This document shows, one piece after another, positions 36,660-42,862 of a DNA stretch of 64,000 nt; the stretch's first letter is position 1, and every line of letters begins with the position of its first letter. The DNA comes from Verrucomicrobiales bacterium. Its GTDB lineage: Bacteria > Verrucomicrobiota > Verrucomicrobiia > Limisphaerales > UBA9464. The DNA is taken from NCBI GenBank assembly GCA_027488845.1, contig JAIYBC010000030.1:1-64000 (forward strand), given 5' to 3'. The notes below the pieces were generated by a model. It saw nothing but the letters and a program-made list of their open reading frames with translations. It searched no databases and was not told the DNA's origin. Position numbers and translations under genes: made by a program.

Positions 36660-37874
36660 ATGGCCACAAGTAAAACACCTAAAGGAAGTGTTAAAATCTT
36701 GGAAGACTACGCCCTGTCGCTTTGCGGCACCATGCGTGGTGTTGATGATGAAATTCAGCTTATCGCGGGTAAGTGGCCCGAAATCTTTGACATCAGCCAC
36801 AATCCGACGTGCATTGCTCGAATTCCAGTCAGAAAAAAGCGTCTTCTGGAACTCTCCTCAAAGCATCCAGAAGTCGTCAACTCCAATTGGGTGCCGCGAA
36901 ACGGACATGTTTACATGAATGTTTCGCTCGAAGGCTCTGTATCGGTTGAGGAAATCAAGTCGTGGATTGATGAGGGGTATCGCTTGGTTTTGGATAAACT
37001 GAAGCCCGCAGAAAGGTTTTTGGTCATGATGGGAGGGCGCCCCTACAATGAGGAAGACGCCATCCAGGAGTTGATCAGATATTACGACCTGGATGAGCTG
37101 AAGAGTGAAATTCTTCAGGTCTCAAGGACCGCCATTCTACTTCGTACTTCCAAATGCGCGGAGAAGAATATTCCATTGGGTGCCAGTAAGATTGGCGGCA
37201 ATCCAGATCTGCCGGCGAGCGCGGTTTGGCCTACGCATACCTCCGGCCGCCCGCTCGCATTTCTAGCCCAGATCAATTTGCAGGATTTGAGAATGCTAGG
37301 GAGACCCTTCGATAGGTTCCCGACCGCTGGCCTTCTCTCACTTTACTCAGTTTGGGGTTGGATGCTACCCGATGATGCGGACCCTCAAATCCCAGATGGG
37401 CCGGAATCATCGGATTGGACACAGTGCATCCATACTGGAACCGAGGGACCGCTTGAGCGTCGAAAGCAACCGAAGGGAACTCACCGATCCAAGCCAGCAC
37501 CGGTGACACCGATCTTGATTCGGTCCTTTCCGAGCGATCTATCTGAGCCTTCCATCAAGATGCAGACGTGGACTGCAAAGCAAAAGAAGCGATATTTGGA
37601 ATTCTACTGCGCATTTACCGACCTCCAGATTCGCGCCTTGGCTCCAAACCAACTGGGAAGCTGGCACCAGTTGGGGGGCTATGGGCGCTTCCAGCAAACC
37701 CCGCCTGAATTGATTCGCTCTGGAGAATATGAACTTTTTCTACAACTCGGATCCGATGATTGGGCATCAGATATGATGTGGGGAGATGCCGGAGAACTGT
37801 CATTTCTGCTGAAATCGGATAGTTTCCAGAAGGGACAATTTAATGAATTCAGCGCCGAGCTCCAATGTGGCTAG
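36660..37874 (+). CDS. YjbR/MmcQ-like and YwqG/DUF1963 fusion protein
   Basis: A 404-residue cytoplasmic protein starting at ATG 36660 (an in-frame GTG lies 12 codons upstream). Residues about 25-120 resemble the MmcQ/YjbR fold (NSNWVPRNGHVYMNVSLEG, then IDEGYRLVLDKLKP). Residues about 150-404 match YwqG/DUF1963 (SKIGGNPDLPASAVWP, LAFLAQINLQDL, LLSLYS, LFLQLGSDDWASDMMWGDAG, SFLLKSD). Neither domain has a firmly known function. GC content is far below that of the neighbouring genes to the left, and codons include many A/T-ending ones, suggesting transfer. It is the first gene of the accessory island. Confidence 0.75.
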   Translation: MATSKTPKGSVKILEDYALSLCGTMRGVDDEIQLIAGKWPEIFDISHNPTCIARIPVRKKRLLELSSKHPEVVNSNWVPRNGHVYMNVSLEGSVSVEEIKSWIDEGYRLVLDKLKPAERFLVMMGGRPYNEEDAIQELIRYYDLDELKSEILQVSRTAILLRTSKCAEKNIPLGASKIGGNPDLPASAVWPTHTSGRPLAFLAQINLQDLRMLGRPFDRFPTAGLLSLYSVWGWMLPDDADPQIPDGPESSDWTQCIHTGTEGPLERRKQPKGTHRSKPAPVTPILIRSFPSDLSEPSIKMQTWTAKQKKRYLEFYCAFTDLQIRALAPNQLGSWHQLGGYGRFQQTPPELIRSGEYELFLQLGSDDWASDMMWGDAGELSFLLKSDSFQKGQFNEFSAELQCG

Positions 37875-37891
37875 TTTGGTCTCATCGGGGA

Positions 37892-37917
37892 ACCGCTTTG
37901 GGAACACGTCTCAGGGC
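37892..37917 (+). repeat. Island repeat module 1, copy F
   Basis: 26 bases beginning ACCGCTTTGGGAACACGT, differing at about three positions from the module-1 sequences at 40028, 40698 and 41491. The rest of the modular repeat is missing here. Confidence 0.65.
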
Positions 37918-38062
37918 ATGACGGTTTTGGCCCTGCCCCACAGTAAACTGAAAACTCGATCAGATTGGCCACAAAGAGACGGAGTGCACGGAGGAACACG
38001 TTCCTTGTCCGCTGCTTACTGCCTGTTGTACTGACCTTTGCCGTTCACTCTCCAATGCAACA

Positions 38063-38113
38063 AGGGACACGTCCCTATGCGACATAAAATCAGTATCCTA
38101 CGGACGTGTCCCT
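38063..38113 (+). repeat. 51-bp palindrome-ended element, copy 1
   Basis: Arms AGGGACACGTCC and GGACGTGTCCCT are perfect 12-bp inverted repeats; the left arm is itself nearly palindromic. The 51 bases match those at 39120-39170 at all but about four positions. The two copies bracket the genes at 38188 and 38715. Confidence 0.8.
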
Positions 38114-38187
38114 AATGAGTCCTGCCACGGTTGCAATGGGTATCTCACTGGGGCCGGGTTGCTGAGTCTTGATCGTGCGCAAAAGTT

Positions 38188-38625
38188 ATGAAGAAGACGT
38201 TTGTTATCGCAATTTCATTGGTCGTCGCCGTCTTGGCCGCCGCCGTTGGAAAGGGGGTGGTGCGCAGCTATTTCGATGGACGCAAGGAAGCGAAGGTTGA
38301 AGAAGCCCTCGTCACCGCGGAGCGTCAGTTGAATGCGATGGTTCCCAAGATGGTTGACGATTCGACTCGTCTGGATGGAGCGAAGGCGGGTCCTGGGAAG
38401 AAATTTACCTATACCTACACTTTGGTCTCTCGCAAGGCATCGGAAATCAATTCCGGTGAATGGAAGCAGAAAGTGGTTCCAGTGATTCGGAAGAACATGC
38501 GGGAAACGCCGGGTTTGCGAACCCTATTTCAAGTCGGTACTACTGTTAATTACAGATATCTCGGTAGCGATGGCGCTTTGATTGACGAGATTGTGATGAC
38601 TCCTGCAGAGGCGAACACACGATGA
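38188..38625 (+). CDS. Hypothetical membrane-anchored protein
   Basis: A 145-residue protein of unknown function. Residues 5-22 form one hydrophobic helix (FVIAISLVVAVLAAAVG) preceded by KK, which makes an N-terminal membrane anchor with the rest outside. The remainder is soluble: a helical stretch rich in Lys and Glu (30-60), then beta-like KKFTYTYTLVSR and TTVNYRYLGSDG. I recognise no family. GC is lower than the chromosome. It is the first of two genes between the paired 51-bp elements. Its length and small soluble domain would suit many things, including an immunity-like factor, but nothing shows this. Confidence 0.65.
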   Translation: MKKTFVIAISLVVAVLAAAVGKGVVRSYFDGRKEAKVEEALVTAERQLNAMVPKMVDDSTRLDGAKAGPGKKFTYTYTLVSRKASEINSGEWKQKVVPVIRKNMRETPGLRTLFQVGTTVNYRYLGSDGALIDEIVMTPAEANTR

Positions 38626-38714
38626 AGAATTCACCGTAAGCCTTGGACCTGCATGAACCGGTTATTGGACTCGGCTTATGGCGTTACCCGTTTGGGCCGA
38701 ATACCCGTAGGCAC

Positions 38715-39035
38715 ATGAAAAACATCCAAGTCATTGATAGTGCCGAGAACTGTGTCTTCGATGTCTTCGCAGCGACAGAGGCTGAGTTCGGGCTAATCTT
38801 TCCTCTTGGAGAGGATGTTGCATTTATAGACGAGGTGTTTGTCAGGAATCAAGAGAGCGTAGAAGCTCTTCAGGGCGCTTTGAAGAGCATAGGAAGTCGC
38901 AGGGTCCCGAAATCCTCGGTTGCTGGCATCCATGGGGTTCTGTTCTGCGGTCTTCCCGAGAGGAAGAAGTATTATCCAACCCGACGCGATGAGGAGGCCC
39001 GCAACCCTGATGGTACCCGCCTTCGGGCTTTATGA
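38715..39035 (+). CDS. Hypothetical cytoplasmic protein
   Basis: A 106-residue acidic protein of unknown function from ATG 38715 (the frame stays open upstream to 38643). The first half is beta-like (IQVIDSAENCVFDVFAATEAEFGLIF). The second ends with a basic, charged tail (SSVAGIHGVLF, KKYYPTRRDEE). The GIHG-x-LF ... YYPTRR arrangement looks like a conserved signature, but I cannot name it. It follows the gene at 38188 by 89 bases and is the second gene of the bracketed pair. Confidence 0.6.
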   Translation: MKNIQVIDSAENCVFDVFAATEAEFGLIFPLGEDVAFIDEVFVRNQESVEALQGALKSIGSRRVPKSSVAGIHGVLFCGLPERKKYYPTRRDEEARNPDGTRLRAL

Positions 39036-39119
39036 TCGTATTTCTGATGCCCAAAAAGGCATTCCGTCTGGCGGCTTCGCCTTGACGTGCCGTATCCAGT
39101 TGAGATTGGGCCTGCCACA

Positions 39120-39170
39120 AGGGACAGGTACCTATGCGACATGATATCAGTATCCTACGGACGTGTCCCT
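39120..39170 (+). repeat. 51-bp palindrome-ended element, copy 2
   Basis: Same element as 38063-38113, in the same orientation, about 1.06 kb away. The left arm has diverged (AGGGACAGGTAC), so the inverted repeat is less perfect, while the right arm GGACGTGTCCCT is intact. Confidence 0.8.
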
Positions 39171-39279
39171 TATGGGTTTCCATTGACAGCTGAAACCGTT
39201 AAAACCATCGCATCCATCGGCGGCTCAAAGGAAGTGATAGAGAGCACAAGAAGGTTGCAGAGATCAAATTTTTCCTTGG

Positions 39280-39966
39280 ATGAACGCTCGAAAATCAATC
39301 CTTTTCATGTTTTTTCTTGTAGTAATTGTGCTTCTTTTGAGCTGGTGGGGTAGTCTCTCTTTGACTACTTCAAGCAGCGGCCCAAGTCGGCTCTCGAAAG
39401 CCGTTAAAGCAGGAGACCATGGACATGTTGAAAAGCTTTTGAGGTCAGGAGTGAATCCTGATGATACAGGAAAAGATAAGATCAGCCCATTAGGGCGTGC
39501 AATCCTGAAGGGTGATCTGCGAAGCACGGAGATGCTCTTGACGGCTGGAGCCAGTTTGAATAAGGAAGTATCTTGGCTAACACCACTAGGTCTTGCCGCC
39601 GGTTCCTCTTCTGTTGCAATGACAAAACTCCTCCTCAATTCTGGGGCGGATCCCAACGGTACAAATCAGAATGGGAGTACGGCAATTATGTTTGCAGCTA
39701 GGTCATCTACAACAAGTAGCATGGCGATTCTGGTTGAAGCGGGAGCTAATGTAAATATCACAAACAAGTTTGGCTATTCTCCGATACTCGAAGCAATGGC
39801 GAGTGGTTCGTATGAGAACGCGTTGTGGCTTATTGATCATGGGGCAAATCCGTCTGTAACAAATATTAATGGGATGCATCCGCTTCAATTTCTAGATGGT
39901 CCCGCGCTCGTTCGTAAAGATGCCGATGCCTTGCGAGAGCTCCGGAAGAGATTTGTAGGGCCATGA
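39280..39966 (+). CDS. Ankyrin-repeat protein with N-terminal membrane anchor
   Basis: A 228-residue protein. A membrane helix (SILFMFFLVVIVLLLSWWG, about 6-24) is followed by five ankyrin repeats from about residue 36 to 205. Examples are AVKAGDHGHVEKLLRSGVNP, LLTAGASLNK, KLLLNSGADPNGTNQNGSTAIMFAA (shown in part), LVEAGANVNITNKFGYSPI and LIDHGANPSVTNINGMHPL. Ankyrin stacks bind proteins; the partner is unknown. GC is clearly low, near the minimum for the window. It stands alone between the 51-bp element and repeat copy C. Confidence 0.85.
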   Translation: MNARKSILFMFFLVVIVLLLSWWGSLSLTTSSSGPSRLSKAVKAGDHGHVEKLLRSGVNPDDTGKDKISPLGRAILKGDLRSTEMLLTAGASLNKEVSWLTPLGLAAGSSSVAMTKLLLNSGADPNGTNQNGSTAIMFAARSSTTSSMAILVEAGANVNITNKFGYSPILEAMASGSYENALWLIDHGANPSVTNINGMHPLQFLDGPALVRKDADALRELRKRFVGP

Positions 39967-40027
39967 TTGGTAGATATGCTGCATTGGCGCATCTTCAATC
40001 TCATCAGAAGACCTAGGGAACGCATGG

Positions 40028-40155
40028 ACCGCCTTGGGGACACGTCTCATGGCACTACACTTAGCGGATTGGTGTGAGACTCCTCACGTCGTCTCCTACG
40101 TCGGGGCGGTCCGTGTCGGTGTTCCGTTGGCGGCTTGGCGAATTTGCGTGAGGTC
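40028..40155 (+). repeat. Modular island repeat, copy C (complete)
   Basis: Module 1 (40028-40053, ACCGCCTTGGGGACACGTC...) and module 2 (40065-40110, 46 bases identical in copies C, D and E, starting CGGATTGGTGTGAGACTCC) are followed by module 3 (40126-40155, GTTGGCGGCTTGGCGAATTT...). Module 3 recurs nearly exactly at 41584 and, inverted, at 45484. Confidence 0.85.
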
Positions 40156-40198
40156 CCCCCGCTCCCATCGGCTGGGGAGTCCTATACCTCGACAAGCG

Positions 40199-40224
40199 AC
40201 GGTATTGGGGACACGTCCCAAGGA
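40199..40224 (+). repeat. Extra module-1-like palindrome
   Basis: Contains TTGGGGACACGTCCCAAGG, a near-perfect palindrome. It joins the module-1 sequence family to the arms of the 51-bp elements, since both share GGGACACGTC. Confidence 0.65.
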
Positions 40225-40283
40225 ACTCGTGAGTTGAGTCACCAAGAATCCACACGTACAAAAGAGATCCGCAGCAGCCTCCT

Positions 40284-40670
40284 GTGAACGAGGACGAATA
40301 TATCTCTGCACTTCGAGCGCGATGGCCGCGTGGTTCGACTTCGAGCGAGCCCAATTTCGAGGCGACGCCAGAGACCATCGCGATTGCGGATGAGGCTGTT
40401 CTCGCATTCCCGAACTCTCCCAAGCTCTGGTGTATGCGAGGCAACCTGATTGAGCTCGCGTCGGAGTCCTGCCCGCACTCGCTGGACGATGCCGGATTAA
40501 GTTTTCTCAGGGCCATCGCCGTCGACCCACTTTTTGTGGAGGCCTACGAGGAGGCTGCACACTTCTATGACGCGGTGATGCCCGACGAGCAGCGAGCCGC
40601 CTTCTACTTTGCCGAGTTTCGGCGTCTTCAACAGCTGGCGACACCATCCACCAGCTCGAACACCCAATGA
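40284..40670 (+). CDS. Small helical-repeat (TPR-like) protein
   Basis: A 128-residue soluble protein from GTG 40284. It begins MNEDEYISALRARWPRG and has helices with TPR-like spacing (IAIADEAVLAFPNSPKLWCMRGNL, given in part; LSFLRAIAVDPLFVEAYEEAAHFYD). The pattern A-x-P-x-S-x-x-L-W and A-x-x-x-D-P fits a pair of tetratricopeptide-type repeats. The function is unknown. It is bounded by repeat copies C and D. Confidence 0.65.
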   Translation: MNEDEYISALRARWPRGSTSSEPNFEATPETIAIADEAVLAFPNSPKLWCMRGNLIELASESCPHSLDDAGLSFLRAIAVDPLFVEAYEEAAHFYDAVMPDEQRAAFYFAEFRRLQQLATPSTSSNTQ

Positions 40671-40697
40671 CAGCGTCAGCGATGTGGTCCAAAGGGA

Positions 40698-40780
40698 GCC
40701 GCCTTGGGGAGACGTCTCGGGGCTCTACACTGCTCGGATTGGTGTGAGACTCCTCACGTCGTCTCCTACGTCGGGGCGGT
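40698..40780 (+). repeat. Modular island repeat, copy D (modules 1 and 2)
   Basis: Module 1 at 40698-40723 (with GGAGACGTCTC in place of GGACACGTCTC) and module 2 at 40735-40780, identical over 46 bases to copies C and E. The following GTTCCGTTGG matches the lead-in to module 3, but then the sequence diverges into GGGTTCGAATCCCG. Confidence 0.85.
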
Positions 40781-40852
40781 TCCTGTCAGGGTTCCGTTGG
40801 CTGGGTTCGAATCCCGATTGATGCGGGTCCCGGTTTCCTCCAATTTCTTGCC

Positions 40853-41077
40853 ATGTCCGCCCTGCTCGATCGCATTTCCGTCAATCCGAAGCAGTGCGGA
40901 GGCCGCCCGTGTGTCCGCGGGATGCGCATCCGCGTCAGCGACGTCCTGGACCTTTTCGCCTCCGGTCTCGACGCCTCCCAGATTCTTCAAGAGATGCCCG
41001 ACCTCGAGGCGGACGACCTCAAGGCGTGCCTCATTTTTGCGCGCCGCCGCATCGACCATCCGCTGCTCGCTGCATGA
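40853..41077 (+). CDS. DUF433 family antitoxin-like protein
   Basis: A 74-residue protein with the complete DUF433 signature: RISVNPKQCGGRPCVRGMRIRV (in part NPKQCGGRPCVRG), then a winged-helix-like VLDLFASGLDASQILQEMP and DLEADDLKACLIFARRR. DUF433 proteins are usually encoded just upstream of PIN-like proteins and are taken as their antitoxin and DNA-binding autorepressor. Here the stop overlaps the start of the PIN-like gene by four bases (ATGA), so the two are translationally coupled. Confidence 0.85.
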   Translation: MSALLDRISVNPKQCGGRPCVRGMRIRVSDVLDLFASGLDASQILQEMPDLEADDLKACLIFARRRIDHPLLAA

Positions 41078-41415
41078 CAATCTGGGTGGACGCGCAGTTG
41101 TCGCCTCGGCTCGCCCGCTGGATCACAGACAACTTTCAGGTCGAGGCCATTCCGCTTCGCGACTTGGGCCTTCGGGACGCTGAAGACGAGGAGATCTTCG
41201 CTGCCGCACGAATCGCCGGGGCAATTGTTCTGACCAAAGACAGCGATTTCGTGCATCTGCTGGAGAGGAAAGGCAGCCCGCCCAAGGTCCTCTGGCTCAC
41301 CTGCGGCAACACCTCTGAGGCGGCATTGCAGCAGATCCTCTCTCGGAATCTCTCCACGGCTCTCAGCTTCCTGGCCGATGGCGAGAATCTTGTCGAAATC
41401 GGCGCTACGCAGTGA
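41074..41415 (+). CDS. DUF5615 PIN-like toxin
   Basis: A 113-residue PIN-fold protein of the DUF5615 type. Acidic residues for metal binding are visible: Asp6 in WVDAQLSP, the DAEDEEIF cluster, and Asp in LTKDSDFVHLL (the VLTKDSDF strand is the strongest family mark). The end of the protein is the usual helical region. Family members are presumed RNases. Its start lies inside the DUF433 stop. It is the last island gene, followed by repeat copy E. Confidence 0.88.
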   Translation: MTIWVDAQLSPRLARWITDNFQVEAIPLRDLGLRDAEDEEIFAAARIAGAIVLTKDSDFVHLLERKGSPPKVLWLTCGNTSEAALQQILSRNLSTALSFLADGENLVEIGATQ

Positions 41416-41490
41416 GGTAAGCTAGCGGACCCAGGTTTGGAAACGGACTGCCTTCGCCATTGTTCCTTGGTCCCCCGATCTTGCCCGGAA

Positions 41491-41613
41491 ACCGGCTTGG
41501 GGACACGTCTCAGGGCGCCACCCGGATTGGTGTGAGACTCCTCACGTCGTCTCCTACGTCGGGGCGGTCCTTGTCGGGGTTCCGTTGGCGGCTTGGCGAA
41601 TTTGCGTGAGGTC
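41491..41613 (+). repeat. Modular island repeat, copy E (complete)
   Basis: Module 1 at 41491-41516, module 2 at 41523-41568 (identical to C and D), module 3 at 41584-41613 (identical to C over 30 bases). It ends 28 bases before the stop of the minus-strand ATPase gene, marking the right edge of the island. Confidence 0.85.
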
Positions 41614-41640
41614 TCGCCCGCCCCGGTCGGCCAGCGAATC

Positions 41641-42336
41641 CTACACCCCGACGGTGTCGATCTGCTCGTAGGCGTGGTTCAACCACATCTTCACCCGCTG
41701 GCGCTCCAGGATCCCGAGGCCGTTGGGGTCGTTCTCAGAGCGGTTGCGCGCCGCCCAGAAGTTGGTGTTCCCGGCGTCGATCTTGTTGATGACGGTCTCG
41801 TGCAGGCGCTTGAGCGGGATGATTTTCGCTCCCAAGGCCAGGGCCGGTTCCTTGAGTCCGGACTGTTCCAACAGGTCGAAGTTCTCCCCGCGCAGCTGGT
41901 TCAGGACCAGCACGTGGCGCACGCGCGGACCGAAGGTCTCCAGACGTCGGCGCAGGAGGTCCACCGAGTCCTTGCCCGAATCCATCACATGCCAGTAGGT
42001 CACGGTGTAGCCGCCTTCCGCGGCCGTCTCCAGCACCCCGGACTCATCCATCCAACGCACCAGGGCGTCGTGGGTCTGGGCGGCGAGGTCCACGAGGATC
42101 CGCTTCTCCGGGTTCGCGATCGCGGACTCGATGATCAGGTCGAGGCTTTCGTAGCGGTCCACCACCACCGGCGAGGCGAACGGGGTGTAGAAGCGGAGCA
42201 GGGAACCGTGGGAACGGTCGGTGTCGAAGCCGACGAAGGGGAGGTTCCGGTCGATGAAGTACTGTGCGACCACCCGTGCGACCACGGATTTGCCGACCCC
42301 GCCCTTTTCGCCGCCGATGAAATGGATGTTGGCCAT
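41641..42336 (-). CDS. ParA/MinD-like P-loop ATPase
   Basis: A 231-residue ATPase from ATG 42336. It starts MANIHFIGGEKGGVGKSVVA with the deviant Walker A KGGVGKS (both Lys), then VGFDTDRSHGSLLRFY (switch region) and RILVDLAAQTHD (Walker B). Further on are YWHVMDSGKDSVDLL and VLNQLRGENFD. It resembles short ParA-type proteins sometimes annotated as mobilization or plasmid-partition ATPases. There is no ParB or relaxase nearby. It could place something in the cell or be a remnant of a mobile element beside the island. The product ends with a helical tail lacking known motifs. Confidence 0.75.
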   Translation of the reverse strand: MANIHFIGGEKGGVGKSVVARVVAQYFIDRNLPFVGFDTDRSHGSLLRFYTPFASPVVVDRYESLDLIIESAIANPEKRILVDLAAQTHDALVRWMDESGVLETAAEGGYTVTYWHVMDSGKDSVDLLRRRLETFGPRVRHVLVLNQLRGENFDLLEQSGLKEPALALGAKIIPLKRLHETVINKIDAGNTNFWAARNRSENDPNGLGILERQRVKMWLNHAYEQIDTVGV

Positions 42337-42616
42337 GATGTGAAGTGGGAGGATGGGGCGAACGCGGCGCGAGGCTTCCCCGACCGGGGAGGCGTGTTGC
42401 TTGGGTCCGACACACTCCGACAGGTCGGGAAGGTGCCCATGGGGACCGGGTCCTGACCATGGAATTGTGGTCCCGACCCCGCCGGGCGCGGCCGGGATTG
42501 TCGTGGAACGGGCCGGGTGTTTCGTGACACCGGGCGTTTTCAGGGTGCAGGGTGCGGGTCCTTGCGGGGAAACCCCGATCCCGCAGACGCAGCCAAACTC
42601 CGAATCCAACCATCCC

Positions 42617-42745
42617 ATGGGCGACCGCTCCCCGAAAGACAACCAGAAGAAGACCGGCCAAAAGCAGGCCAAGGCCTCCACCGCCGACCAGAAGAAGAAG
42701 GCCCAGGCCGCCGCCAAGCAGGCGGCTTCCGGCAAGAAGAAGTAG
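42617..42745 (+). CDS. Short Lys/Gln/Ala-rich protein (MGDKSPK-like)
   Basis: A 42-residue, very basic protein starting MGDRSPKDNQKKTGQKQ and ending AAKQAASGKKK. It resembles a short protein found in many bacterial phyla that starts MGDKSPK and is rich in K, Q and A. Its role is unknown; it is probably disordered or a single helix. It is divergent from the ParA-like gene and stands alone. The 280-base gap between the two presumably holds both promoters; no clear -10/-35 boxes are visible. Confidence 0.7.
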   Translation: MGDRSPKDNQKKTGQKQAKASTADQKKKAQAAAKQAASGKKK

Positions 42746-42862
42746 TTGCCCGGACACGCGGCAGGATCCGGACGCACGTCGTCGGATCCTGCCCGGATCT
42801 TCGGATGGGCTTCCGGTCGGGTCCGGGTTGCCTGTTCCCGCCGGAGTGCGCAGCCTGTGCAC

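Larger units (their letters stand above)
37875..38187. other. Intergenic repeats between the YjbR-YwqG gene and the next gene
   Basis: These 313 bases hold a module-1 fragment of the island repeat (37892-37917), a long copy of the CCACGGAGACACGGAG-type repeat (37940-37995), a GGAACACGTTCC palindrome (near 37994-38005) and the first 51-bp palindromic element (38063-38113). No gene is seen. Confidence 0.6.
39967..40283. other. Intergenic stretch dominated by repeat copy C
   Basis: These 317 bases consist mostly of the modular island repeat (40028-40155) and an extra module-1-like palindrome (40199-40224). No gene is seen. Confidence 0.6.

Noticed and set aside
39087-39353. 88-codon plus-strand frame across the second 51-bp element
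   Set aside because: It spans the repeat and overlaps the start of the ankyrin gene in another frame. The middle part looks mildly protein-like, but no family is recognisable.
40802-40815. GGGTTCGAATCCCG, which looks like a tRNA T-arm
   Set aside because: No acceptor, D or anticodon arms can be folded around it and no CCA-side sequence follows. It lies at the broken end of repeat copy D. It could be an att remnant, but one arm is not enough.
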